Shown: positions 45,801-53,405 of the stretch, one piece after another
Numbering within the stretch: the stretch's first letter is position 1
Layout of the letters: each line of letters opens with the position of its first letter
Origin: Nocardia alba NBRC 108234
GTDB taxonomy: Bacteria > Actinomycetota > Actinomycetes > Mycobacteriales > Mycobacteriaceae
Reading direction: 5' to 3'
DNA: 64,000 nt
Assembly (NCBI RefSeq): GCF_001612665.1
Contig: NZ_BDAX01000002.1
Coordinates: 124,001 to 188,000, forward strand
Notes under the pieces: generated by a model
Told to the model about the DNA's origin: nothing
What the model saw: only the letters and a program-made list of their open reading frames with translations
The model's database searches: none
Made by a program: the position numbers and the translations under genes

Positions 45801-48800
45801 TCCCGCGATCGCACCGCTGCTGCGATTCACGGTGTATACCACCGGTTCCGGGCACAGCCACCTCGTGCTGACCGGCCATCACATCCTCGTCGACGGCTGG
45901 TCCATGCCGCTGCTGATGAAGGAACTACTCGTCCTCTACGCCACCCACGGCGACGCCTCCGCGCTCGCACCGGTGCGCCCCTACCGCGACTACCTCGAGT
46001 GGCTCACCCGCCAGGACCGCACTGTCGCCGAGCGCGCGTGGTCGCGGATGCTCGACGGGGTAACGCCGACGATGCTCGCCCCCGAGCTGACCTGGCCGCC
46101 CGCGACCGACCACGGCTACGGTCTGTGCGAGTTCGAACTCGACACCGCGCGGACTCACACACTGACCGCCTTCGCCGCGGCCGCCGAGGTGACCGCGAAC
46201 ACCGTGTTCCAAACAGCCTGGGGCCTGGTCGTCGCCGCGAGCACCGCGCGCGACGATGTCGTGTTCGGTGCGACCGTGTCCGGGCGCCCGCCGCAGCTCG
46301 ACGGCGTCGGCGACATGATCGGGCTGTTCGTCGACGCGGTCCCGGTGCGGGTGCGTCTCGACCCGGCGGCCACCGTCGGCGCGCTGATCCGCGCCGTCCA
46401 AACCGAGCAGGCTTCGCTGCTCGATCACCACCATCTCGGCCTCGGCGCGATCCAGCGCGTCGCGGGGCTCGGCGAACTCTTCGACACCATGCTCGCTTTC
46501 GAGTCCTACCCTGTCGATGTCGAGGGTCTGCAACAGGCCGGTGGTGCGCTCGACAACCTGAGCATCGACGACCTACGCGGCGCCGACCACACCCACTACC
46601 CGGTCACGGTTCTGGTTTTCCTCGGCGCCCGCACCCAGGTGCAGATCAAGTACCGCCGCGACCTCGTCTCCGAGTCGGTGGCCCGCGCTCTCACCGACCG
46701 CCTCCGCAGCGCCATCGACAGCCTCATCGCGACCCCGAGTACGCCCGTGGCCAGCATCGTCGACCAGCTCGCCGGCGATCCGGCCGACCCGATCACCCGA
46801 TCCCGCTTCTGGCGTCGGACCTTGGCCGACCTGCCGGCCCGCCTGGCCCTGCCGACCGACCACTTCGTCCCACAATCCGACGACCTTGTCGGTGCCTGCC
46901 CCGACCGCGCACGGAGTGGACACGCGGACAGCGGCATCGAGGCGAAGCGCGGTCGTGTCCGATCGACCATCCCGGCGACGGTGGCCCGAGACCTCCACGA
47001 ACTCGCCGACACCGTGAACGTGAGCCGGCAGTCGTTGATCCGCACGGCCGTGGCGGTCCTGCTCGCTCGACTCACGGCCTCCGACGACATCGTTGTCACG
47101 ACCTACGCTCCGGATCTGTTGCTGCGCAGCGAGATCGATCTGGCGGTGCCCGTGCTCGAGCTGCTCACGCGGGCACACCAGGCCCAGACCCTGGCGCTGG
47201 CTCATGCCGGAATCCCGCTCGCGGACTTCGCCGTGCTGCTCGGCGTGGAGCCCCGTGCGCTGGGACAGGTGTCGGTGCAACTGCGGTCCGATGTCGGCCT
47301 TTCGCAGGATCCCGTTCCCGCGACGGCGAAGACCGAGGCCGTTTCGCGGCCCGATGAGGACGCCGAACTCTCGGTGACGGTGGTCGAGACCACCTCGCGC
47401 ACCGCGATCGAGATATCTTTCGCCCGAACCGTTTTCGACGACAACGCCGCCGACACCTTCGTTCGGCGTCTGGTCCGGTTGCTCACCGCGATCGCCGCCG
47501 ATCCGCGGACTCCGGCGGGCGACCTGCCGCTGTCCGATCACGCCGAGTACACCTTCTTGACCCACCTCGGCGACGGCACGACCCCGCCGACCACCACCAC
47601 ACTGCCCGAGTTGCTCATGCGCGGCACCGGCTACGGCCAGCATCGAATCGCCGTGCGCGACAAGACGAACACCTACACCTACGGCACCCTCGACGCCGAT
47701 TCCGCACGCCTGGCCCGGGTCCTGATCGCTGAGGGAATCGGCCCGGAGACGGTCGTCGCCTCGGCGATCCCGCGCTCCTATGCGTCGATTCTCGCGTTCT
47801 GGGCCATCGCCAAAGCGGGTGGGGTGTACCTGCCGGTCGACCCGAACTACCCCGAAGACCGGGTCCGCCACATGCTCACCGACTCCGGCGCGACGATCGG
47901 GCTCACCGTCGGGGCCCAGGCGAACGTCCTGCCCGGATCGCTGCGCTGGCTGTCCCTCGACGACCCGGCCGTCCGGGCTCGTATCGCGGCCGGTTCGTCG
48001 ACTCCGGTCCGCGATCGCGACCGCCGCGCCCCCCTGCGTGGCGACAATATCGCCTACGTGATCTACACCTCGGGCTCCACCGGCACACCCAAGGGCGTCT
48101 CGGTCACCCATGCGGGACTCGGCGCCCTGATCACCCACTCGGCGGCCCTGATGCGCCTGCGTCACGACCACCGCATGCTCCACGTCTGCTCGCCCAGCTT
48201 CGACCAGTCGATCGAGGAACTCGCCACCGCGTTCCATCGCGGCGCCACCCTGGTCATCGCGCCACCGGACACCCTGGGCGGCGCCGACCTCGACGACCTG
48301 TTGCGCACCGAACAGGTGACGCACACGATCATCACCCCCGCCCTGCTGGGCACGCTGGACCCGACAGCGCTGCCCGACCTGCGCTGCGTTTCGGCGGGCG
48401 GCGAAGCCACCACCGCCGAACTGCTCGCCGCCTGGCAACCCGGCCGCAGCTTCCTCAACGGCTACGGCCCCACCGAGACCACCATCGGCGCGACCTATTC
48501 GACGCTGCGGGCCGGCGACCGGGTCACGATCGGTCGCCCCGTCCCCGGCTTGCGCGCCGTGGTCCTCGACGCCCGTCTGCACCCGGTGCCGGTGGGTGCC
48601 ACCGGTGAGCTCTACCTGGCCGGTCCCGCACTCGCACGCGGGTACCGTGGCCGCGCCGCCGCCACCGCGGATCGTTTCGTCGCCTGCCCGTGGGCGGACC
48701 TCGGCACACGCATGTACCGCACCGGCGACCTCGTCCGCTGGGTGCACGGCGACACCTATGAGCTGGAATACCTGGGCCGCACCGACTTCCAGATCAAGAT

Positions 48801-51800
48801 CCGCGGTTTCCGCATCGAGCCCGGCGAGATCGACGCTGTGCTGTCGCGCCATCCGCAGGTGAGTTTCGCGCTGACTCTCGGCGCGCGCAATCCCGCCGGT
48901 GACACCGTGCTCGTCTCGTATGTGATGGGCCGTCAGCTCGACCCCGCCGCCATCACGCGGTGGTCCGCGTCGGTGTTGCCCGCGCACATGGTCCCGTCCG
49001 CTGTCGTCGTGGTGGACCACGTTCCGCTCTCGGCGGCCGGGAAGATCGACCGAAATGCCCTTCCCGCACCGGAATTCGCGACGCGCACCTACCGTGAGCC
49101 CGCGGCCGGGCTGGAACGAACAGTCGCCGCGGTGTTCGCCGAGGTGCTCGGCGCCGAACGGGTCGGCGCCGACGACAACTTCTTCGATCTGGGCGGGAAC
49201 TCGCTGCTCGCCACCCGGCTGACCGCGCGAATCGGTGCCGCGGTCGATATCCGGGTGCCGGTGCGCGTGCTGTTCGCCGCACCCACCGTCGCCGAATGCG
49301 CCCGCGAGATCGCCGGTTTGGCTCGTGCGGCCCGTCGCCCCGCTTTGCGAGCGAGCCCGCGCCCGGCTCGCATTCCCCTCTCGCCCGCCCAGCAGCGCAT
49401 GTGGTTCCTCAACCGCTTCGACGCCGCCACCGCCGCGTACACGATCCCGGTCGTGCTCCGTCTCACCGGCGCGCTCGACACCGAGGCGATGGTGCGGGCG
49501 TTCACCGATCTCGTCGCACGCCACGAGATCCTGCGCACGATCTACCCGACCGTGGATCAGACGCCGGCCCAGATCGTGCTGCCGGTGGAGCATCCGGAAC
49601 TGCCGCGCCTGAACGTCACCGCGGTCGCCCGCGAGCACCTGACAACCGTTGTGACAGAGCTGGTTTCGACCGTCTTCGATGTCACCCGCGAAGTGCCCCT
49701 GCGCGCGACCCTGTTCGAGGTCGGACCCGACGAGCACGTGCTGGCGATGGCGGTGCACCACATCGCCGGTGACGGCTTCTCCGGCGGTCCGCTCACCCGC
49801 GATCTCGTCGTCGCCTACACCGCACGCGCACAACAGCAACCCCCCGCCTGGGCGCCGCTGCCCGTGCAATACGCCGACTACGCGATCTGGCAGCACACCC
49901 TGCTCGGTGACGACACCGACCCCACCTCGATGGCGGCCGCCCAGCTCACCTACTGGCAGCACGCGCTGGCCGAACTGCCCGACCAGCTCGAACTACCCCG
50001 CGACCGGCCGCGACCGGCGATCCAGTCCGCTGCGGGTGGGCGAGTTCCGTTCACCCTCGACACCGCTACCCACGCGGCCATGGCCGAACTGGCCCGAACC
50101 CACGGCGCCACCCTGTTCATGGCCGTGCACACCGCCCTCGCGGTGGTACTGGCCGAGCTGTCGGGCACCACCGATATCGCCATCGGGACGCCGGTCGCGG
50201 GCCGGGGCGACGCCGCGCTCGACGACCTGATCGGGATGTTCGTCAACACCCTGGTCTTGCGCACCCGTGTCGACGCGGGCGCGAGCTTCGCCGAACAGCT
50301 GATCCGCCAACGCGATACCGACCTGGCCGCGTTCGCCAACGCCGACATCCCGTTCGAACGGCTGGTGGAAGTCCTCAACCCGGCCCGCTCCACCGCCCGC
50401 CACCCCCTGTTCCAGGTCGGACTGTCGTTCCAGAACCTGGCGCAGGCGCCCATGGACCTGCCCGGTATGAGCGTGGCGTCGGTGGAGCTCGACCGTGAAC
50501 TGTCCCAGTTCGACCTGCACCTGATCCTGGCCGACCGTTACACCGCGCAGGGTTCGCCCGCGGGCATCACCGGCTACTGCACCTTCGCCACCGACCTGTT
50601 CGACGCGGCCACCGTCGAAGGTTTCCTCGCCCGACTCACCCGCCTGATCACCACGGTGATCACCGACCCCGGCGCACCGCTGCACACCGTCGACCTGCTC
50701 GCCCCCGCCGAACGTGCCCAGATCCTCGACACCTGGAACCACACAGCGCGACAAACGGATCCCGGCGCCACCCTGGCATCGCTGTTCGATGCCACCGTCT
50801 CCCGGACCCCGGATGCCCTCGCTCTCGTCGCCGACGACATCGGGCTGACCTACGCCGCGCTCGATGAGCGCGTCAACCGGTTGGCCCGCTATCTCATCGC
50901 CGCGGGCGTCGGCCCGGAAACCCGGGTGGCACTGGCGATGGCGCGATCGATCGACCTGGTCGTGGCGATGTACGCGGTGAGTGTCGCGGGCGGCGCCTAC
51001 GTCCCGATCGATCCCGATCACCCTCGATCGCGCACCGACCACATCCTGGACACGGCCGCCCCGCTGCTGGTACTTACCGACGCCGACGCCTGGCTCGGCG
51101 CGGACCGCGCGACACCCGATGTTCGACACATCGAGCAGATCGACCTCGACGGCTACAGCCCGGCCCCGATCACCGACCGTGACCGCCGCGCACCCTTGCG
51201 TCCCGCGGACACCGCCTATGTGATCTTCACGTCGGGATCGACGGGCCGTCCGAAGGGCGTCGCCGTCTCGCACACCGCGATCGTCAACCAATTGCGTTGG
51301 AAGAAAACCGAATTCGGTCTTACAGCCCAGGATGTGGTGCTTCTCAAGACCGCGGCGACGTTCGACCTGTCGGTCTGGGAGTTCTGGTCCGCGGCGATCT
51401 GCGGCGGCAGGTTGGTCCTGGCCGCACGCGACGGCCACCGGGATCCGGCCTATCTCGCCGAGCTGATGCGTCGCGAGGAGGTGACGACCCTGCATGTGGT
51501 GCCGTCGATGCTCGACCTCCTGGTCACCGAGGGACTCCCGTCGTCACTGCGCCGCGTCCTGGCCATCGGCGAGACCCTGCCGGTCGCGCTGGCCCGCCGG
51601 TTCACCACCGCGGCCCCGCACACCGCGCTGTTCAACGTCTACGGCCCTACCGAGGCCGCGGTCTCGATCACCGGCCACCGTGTACGCGACACCGACGCGA
51701 GCACGGTCGCGATCGGCTCCCCGGTCTGGAACAGTCAGGTCTACGTCCTGGACGCGCGACTGCGCCCGGTCCCCGTCGGCGTCCCGGGTGAGCTGTACCT

Positions 51801-53295
51801 CGCGGGGGTCCAGCTGGCCACCGGTTACCTGGCTCGCCCCGACCTCACCGCCGAACGTTTCGTGGCCAACCCGTTCCACGCGGGCACCCGCCTGTACCGC
51901 ACCGGCGACCTCGCCGCCTGGCGCGCGGACGGCGAACTCGAATACCGCGGCCGCACCGACTTCCAGCTCAAGATCCGTGGCTTCCGCATCGAACTCGAAG
52001 AGATCGACGCCGTGCTGGGCGCCCACCCCGATGTCGGTTTCGCTGTTACCGTCGGCCGTGAGAACCAGGCCGGGGAAACCGTCCTGGTGTCCTACGTGGT
52101 GGCCGCGCACGGTCACGACGTCGACGTGGACAGCCTCACGCAGTGGGCAACCCGGGCGCTGCCCGCGCACATGGTCGCGACCACGATGATGGTCCTCGAC
52201 GAAGTCCCGCTGACCCACACCGGCAAACTCGATCGGGCCGCCCTGCCCGCTCCCGAACTCCTCACCCGCGCCTACCGGGCCCCGGACACCGCCATCGAGC
52301 ACACCGTCGCCGGGATTTTCGCCGACGTCCTGCGCCTGGATTCAGTCGGCATGGACGATCACTTCTTCGAGCTCGGCGGAACCTCGCTGAGCGCCACCCG
52401 CCTGTCGGCTCAGCTCAGCACCGCGACGGCGGCGACCGTTCCCGTCACCTGGATCTTCACCACGCCCACCCCGGCGGGCATCGTCGCGGCGTTGCGCGCC
52501 GAGGGCACCGACAGCGCGGGCACCGACGCCGCGTACGACATCCTGCTGCCTCTGCGTACCGAAGGCACGGGCGCACCACTGTTCTGCGTCCACCCCATCA
52601 GCGGTATCGCCTGGTCGTTCAGCGGTCTCGCGGCCCACCTCGACCGCCCGCTCTACGGCCTGCAGTCACCGGCGCTGAGTTCGACCGAACCCCTACCGGA
52701 TTCGATCGAGCAATGGGCGCTGCGCTACCTGAAGGAGATTCGCGCGGTGCAGGCCGAAGGCCCGTACCACCTGCTCGGTTGGTCCCTGGGCGGTGTCATC
52801 GCGCATGCCATGGCAGTGCAATTGCAGGAAGACGGCGAGGAGGTCGCGATGCTGGCCATGCTCGACAGCACCCTGTCCTCGGCCGCGACCGCTGTCGCGA
52901 CCACCGTGTCCGCCGCCGACCTGCTCGGCGGGTTCGTGGGCACCGACGAGGTGGATCTCGCGCAGCCGATCGACGTCCACCGACTCGCCCGGACACTGGT
53001 CGAACTCTCCGCCCCGGGAACATCGGTCGACCCCGCCCGCGTCGACCGCATCGTCGACGCGGCGATCACCTCGGTCGCCCTCGACGCCGCCTACTCTCCC
53101 CGCCGTTTCGACGGCACGATCACCTATTTCACGGCGTCCCAGGATGATCCGACCGGAACCACCACAGCGTCGTCCTGGTCCGCGGTGGTGACCGGCGCGG
53201 TCGACAATCACCAGGTCGACGCGACCCACTGGCGCATGACCGAAGACCACGCCCTCGCCGTCATCGCCGCCACGTTGAGAAAAGAGCTGGGCTAG
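36871..53295 (+). CDS. Tetramodular non-ribosomal peptide synthetase
   Basis: 5,474-aa cytoplasmic NRPS. Order with residue positions: A1 (29-523), T1 (Ser566 in GGDSI), E1 (611-1075), C2 (1081-1532, HH at 1231), half-C (1535-1785), A2 (1798-2290), T2 (Ser2333), E2 (2377-2842), C3 (2847-3305, HH at 3003), half-C (3309-3558), A3 (3570-4070), T3 (Ser4111, GGNSL), C4 (4159-4625, HHIAGDG at 4296), A4 (4629-5130), T4 (Ser5172), TE (5222-5474, GWSLGG with Ser5305). All A domains keep the P-loop-like YTSGSTG (FTSGSTG in A4) and the SNGK/AAGK/HTGK Lys. E domains after T1 and T2 predict a D-D-L-L tetrapeptide. There is no loading C, so A1 starts the chain. ATG 36871 is chosen (GAAGGA upstream, Arg-rich N-terminus as in Nocardia synthetases); GTG 36820 is the alternative. 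The product is unknown. Confidence 0.95.
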   Translation: MREARTSPREVRRAPRGRGNRKSSTPLFTQLLTAAVDIAGDVVAVSATSVDGERRELTYTQLDEYSSQLARDLIGRGIGPGDLVALGFTRSIESVAAVWAVAKTGAAYVPVDPALPAERIAFLLADSGAILGLTGTAHREKLGDSVEWFELDAPAQHERVTAHPAYPISYLDRVRPLTDQHPAYVIYTSGSTGRPKGVVVTHTGLGGLVAAARERYSVDEGDRVLHVCSPNFDVSVLELLVTFNAGATLVVAPSTVFGGPELAELLRREGVTHLLITPAALESVDAHGLESLSVVVVAGDAFGPTLVERWAVDRAFFNGYGPTEATILATGTTDLRPGQPITIGTAFAGVGATVLDSRLRPVPAGVVGELYLFGPALAQSYRGRPALTAERFVASPFTDSRMYRTGDLVRRTVDGDFEYLGRSDFQVKIRGFRVELGEIDAALTAHPDIDYAVTLGTKADSGATVLVSYVLARQGVSIDTDAVVRFVSTSLPGHMVPTVVMILDEIPLTSNGKLDRNALPAPVFGAVGSRAPEGPVEVALAELFTQILGVERIGAEDSFFAAGGDSILSIQLVSRARNAGISFTPQAVFEHRTVAGLARVAVLGAESAPTLAELPGGGVGEVPLTPVLAASLAGGRVFGRFTQQMVLALPDGIDRHGLVDALTAVIDHHDMLRSGLRQVDGRWELHTLAPGAVDVGELLVRVDVAAGTAGLGEVADAAMDAVLASLDPLAYRMIGFAWLARADGPDGLVVAANHAVIDGVSWRILLSDLVAAWAQAGRRVVLPPVGTSFRRWAHGLTDAATGRRAELDYWRRTLAVPDPLLGARRLDSRDTASTVRTISVEVSVDITQAILTDLPARYRGGAEDGLLAALAMATRMWRDRRGVDAPATRVRLEGHGREQSAVDGADLTRTVGWFTSMYPVALDLSEVEGDAAWHGGHAAAAVVKAVKEQLRAVPDRGIGFGMLRHLDPESAPRLDGTLGQIGFNYLGRITAGDADHSWLPTAGWGEPVAEQDPDLPAAAVVDINALAVSGEAGLTLRASFSYAAGIIDEASVRELAECWTAALAILAEHLRDPAAGGLSPSDVPLVQVTQAELDSWHRERPQLTDVVPLAPLQLGLLFLAQVSAADPYLVQLAVELTGAVDSDRLRRAAQAVLDRHAILRTAFGSSAAGTPVGFVAEGVTVPWQIVDTECADADEFLTAQAKVGFELSVAPLLRFTLYRRAEGMHLVLTAHHLLVDGWSMPLLMRELLLCYATDGAPVALPQARPYRDYLAWLARQDRSAALRGWRAAMAGHTPTLLTAALAPPTAQVEGHGMCTVELSPGEAAELAACAAANDVTVNTLFQAAWGVVLAGAFGHDDVVFGAVVSGRPPQLDGVDEMVGLFANTVPVRVRFHGSAPLRNMLSQLQAEQIAVLDGHHLGLAEIQRAAGTGELFDTLMAYESYPVDTEGMRHAQSSLDGLEIVGVRAANATHYPVAVGVEVGEGIRVGVQYRRDLVDAGIAQALTDRLRATLDAFLRAPDQTAAQLLDRLDRSDDVIAQASYWRSVLADLPAQLHLPADRARPASPVSADARVRFEIPAELHCRMRDFADSRDTTVFSLVHAVFAVLLARLADTEDVAIDTPCPLSPAARLVLRLPVRRATSVEALLAEASTVARRAFARTGLPEEISSTRAVGETSRPLRVALMSEECSTVAAVERDLVLSLRARVDGDDRRSGAAADHQLSFVAAGRTVNDDPAGAIAAEFVYASALFDRATVDVFAQRLLRLLTAALEHPESAVGDLTILSTEEHATLTARTADTDTALLPDLIARGNALGPDRIAVRHEGRSITYGELTERTARWARVLIAHGVGPEVAVAVALPRSYDMVAAALAIAAAGGTYVPMDPRNPAHRLRHLVCDSGAILGITAAAHLEDLPDELTWLTVDDLDRAGTTHPSTPITDADRVSPLRIEHPAYLIYTSGSTGLPKGVTVTHTGLAPLVEEAVRRYRLESEHRFLHICAPWFDPSVLEWLCAFSTGATLVVVAAEIAGGIDLADLLAAESVTHAIITPAVLGTLDPAGLRALASVSVGGDVTTAELLATWQPGRRYLNGYGPTETTIISSYAELTVGQPITIGTPVPGTHAMILDARLHPVAPGVTGELYLTGRALARGYRDQPTTTSARFVADPWGAPGARMYRTGDLVRLRATGDLDYRGRVDSQLKVRGFRIEPGEVDAVLVAHPDVEFAVTVGRPGPTGSTTLVSYVLAAQGHAADPHALTVYAGERLAAHAVPSAIVVLDALPLTSNGKLDRNALPEPVLTIAPAAAPTGARQTLLAELFARVLGVAQVGAHDSFFAIGGDSILSIQLVSLARAAGLVFTTRDVFEHRTVAKLSDIAALDSPGSPVLAELPGGGLGDVALTPVLADFLTTGSSDRFAQTMVLALPDDIDRAGLLATLAAVLRHHDMLRARLHRDSDDWQLEVLAPHTVDVDCLLTEIDSAAAITSDELTRIGTAAMDSALAALDPAAARMIAFTWIRRHGARDVLAVAAHHYVIDGVSWRILLPDLVVAWSQHVAGRPIALPPVGTSFRRWAHGLAAADRSAELDHWRAALATPDPLLGARAIDSRLDTEASMRSITVQIPAEVTEPLLTTLPAQYRAGTDHALLAALALAVRVWRARRGVDATTLRLRLEGHGRQEDAVPGADLTRTVGWFTTVYPVVVDLGAITPAVFDDQALAATMRTVKEQLRAVPDHGIGFGVLRRNPDTRNLLSGSIGQIGFNYLGRATTAAEPTGDTAWLPTADLGDIEVEYDPDLPAHTVLDINVIAVSTDTGLRLRADFRYATGILSESEVEELADDWTGWLTALAEHTHHPCAGGLTPSDVALVRVSQNDLNTWRTTHPGLSDVLPLSPLQHSLLALGDMLDESVHAYVIQLMAELTGELDTDRLRRAAATVLHRHANLRAAFVTTPDGTPVQLVCDIVEAPFHLVETTDAELPALLAADQRAGFDPAIAPLLRFTVYTTGSGHSHLVLTGHHILVDGWSMPLLMKELLVLYATHGDASALAPVRPYRDYLEWLTRQDRTVAERAWSRMLDGVTPTMLAPELTWPPATDHGYGLCEFELDTARTHTLTAFAAAAEVTANTVFQTAWGLVVAASTARDDVVFGATVSGRPPQLDGVGDMIGLFVDAVPVRVRLDPAATVGALIRAVQTEQASLLDHHHLGLGAIQRVAGLGELFDTMLAFESYPVDVEGLQQAGGALDNLSIDDLRGADHTHYPVTVLVFLGARTQVQIKYRRDLVSESVARALTDRLRSAIDSLIATPSTPVASIVDQLAGDPADPITRSRFWRRTLADLPARLALPTDHFVPQSDDLVGACPDRARSGHADSGIEAKRGRVRSTIPATVARDLHELADTVNVSRQSLIRTAVAVLLARLTASDDIVVTTYAPDLLLRSEIDLAVPVLELLTRAHQAQTLALAHAGIPLADFAVLLGVEPRALGQVSVQLRSDVGLSQDPVPATAKTEAVSRPDEDAELSVTVVETTSRTAIEISFARTVFDDNAADTFVRRLVRLLTAIAADPRTPAGDLPLSDHAEYTFLTHLGDGTTPPTTTTLPELLMRGTGYGQHRIAVRDKTNTYTYGTLDADSARLARVLIAEGIGPETVVASAIPRSYASILAFWAIAKAGGVYLPVDPNYPEDRVRHMLTDSGATIGLTVGAQANVLPGSLRWLSLDDPAVRARIAAGSSTPVRDRDRRAPLRGDNIAYVIYTSGSTGTPKGVSVTHAGLGALITHSAALMRLRHDHRMLHVCSPSFDQSIEELATAFHRGATLVIAPPDTLGGADLDDLLRTEQVTHTIITPALLGTLDPTALPDLRCVSAGGEATTAELLAAWQPGRSFLNGYGPTETTIGATYSTLRAGDRVTIGRPVPGLRAVVLDARLHPVPVGATGELYLAGPALARGYRGRAAATADRFVACPWADLGTRMYRTGDLVRWVHGDTYELEYLGRTDFQIKIRGFRIEPGEIDAVLSRHPQVSFALTLGARNPAGDTVLVSYVMGRQLDPAAITRWSASVLPAHMVPSAVVVVDHVPLSAAGKIDRNALPAPEFATRTYREPAAGLERTVAAVFAEVLGAERVGADDNFFDLGGNSLLATRLTARIGAAVDIRVPVRVLFAAPTVAECAREIAGLARAARRPALRASPRPARIPLSPAQQRMWFLNRFDAATAAYTIPVVLRLTGALDTEAMVRAFTDLVARHEILRTIYPTVDQTPAQIVLPVEHPELPRLNVTAVAREHLTTVVTELVSTVFDVTREVPLRATLFEVGPDEHVLAMAVHHIAGDGFSGGPLTRDLVVAYTARAQQQPPAWAPLPVQYADYAIWQHTLLGDDTDPTSMAAAQLTYWQHALAELPDQLELPRDRPRPAIQSAAGGRVPFTLDTATHAAMAELARTHGATLFMAVHTALAVVLAELSGTTDIAIGTPVAGRGDAALDDLIGMFVNTLVLRTRVDAGASFAEQLIRQRDTDLAAFANADIPFERLVEVLNPARSTARHPLFQVGLSFQNLAQAPMDLPGMSVASVELDRELSQFDLHLILADRYTAQGSPAGITGYCTFATDLFDAATVEGFLARLTRLITTVITDPGAPLHTVDLLAPAERAQILDTWNHTARQTDPGATLASLFDATVSRTPDALALVADDIGLTYAALDERVNRLARYLIAAGVGPETRVALAMARSIDLVVAMYAVSVAGGAYVPIDPDHPRSRTDHILDTAAPLLVLTDADAWLGADRATPDVRHIEQIDLDGYSPAPITDRDRRAPLRPADTAYVIFTSGSTGRPKGVAVSHTAIVNQLRWKKTEFGLTAQDVVLLKTAATFDLSVWEFWSAAICGGRLVLAARDGHRDPAYLAELMRREEVTTLHVVPSMLDLLVTEGLPSSLRRVLAIGETLPVALARRFTTAAPHTALFNVYGPTEAAVSITGHRVRDTDASTVAIGSPVWNSQVYVLDARLRPVPVGVPGELYLAGVQLATGYLARPDLTAERFVANPFHAGTRLYRTGDLAAWRADGELEYRGRTDFQLKIRGFRIELEEIDAVLGAHPDVGFAVTVGRENQAGETVLVSYVVAAHGHDVDVDSLTQWATRALPAHMVATTMMVLDEVPLTHTGKLDRAALPAPELLTRAYRAPDTAIEHTVAGIFADVLRLDSVGMDDHFFELGGTSLSATRLSAQLSTATAATVPVTWIFTTPTPAGIVAALRAEGTDSAGTDAAYDILLPLRTEGTGAPLFCVHPISGIAWSFSGLAAHLDRPLYGLQSPALSSTEPLPDSIEQWALRYLKEIRAVQAEGPYHLLGWSLGGVIAHAMAVQLQEDGEEVAMLAMLDSTLSSAATAVATTVSAADLLGGFVGTDEVDLAQPIDVHRLARTLVELSAPGTSVDPARVDRIVDAAITSVALDAAYSPRRFDGTITYFTASQDDPTGTTTASSWSAVVTGAVDNHQVDATHWRMTEDHALAVIAATLRKELG
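41473..42225 (+). other. Orphan C-terminal half of a condensation domain in NRPS module 2
   Basis: The stretch begins YWRSVLADLPAQLHLPAD, the start of the C-terminal lobe of an LCL-type C domain, and continues through the DTTVFSLVHAVFAVLLARLADTEDVAIDTP core. The N-terminal lobe and HHxxxDG motif are missing and the floor-loop motif is degenerate. It follows a complete C2 domain and precedes A2. Confidence 0.7.
46795..47545 (+). other. Orphan C-terminal half of a condensation domain in NRPS module 3
   Basis: It begins FWRRTLADLPARLALPTD and holds VSRQSLIRTAVAVLLARLTASDDIVVTT. It is the counterpart of the module-2 element, with an insertion after PTDHF and again no HHxxxDG. It lies between complete C3 and A3. 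Confidence 0.7.
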
Positions 53296-53375
53296 GCGAA
53301 ACCCGCCGCCGAACAGGCGGTATCGACGTGCCCGGCAGCCGAAGCACATCGAGTGACCCAGATCACTCTTGTGGT

Positions 53376-53388
53376 TGACCTCGGGTCA
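53376..53388. promoter_or_regulatory. Inverted repeat TGACC-TCG-GGTCA before the serine hydrolase
   Basis: Perfect 5-bp arms around TCG, 18 bases before ATG 53406. Its TTGACCTCG (53375-53383) is repeated exactly at 54541-54549 upstream of the MerR gene, suggesting a shared regulator. Confidence 0.45.
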
Positions 53389-53405
53389 GGGTGGACGCTC
53401 ATCGC

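Noticed and set aside
46573..49962. Very long open frame (1,129 codons) antisense to the NRPS
   Set aside because: It is a high-GC shadow. The translation is Gly/Arg/Asp/Val-rich with no domain, while the plus strand has clear A, C and T domains throughout. The same holds for 42748-44769, 40825-42711 and 49993-51495 on the minus strand.
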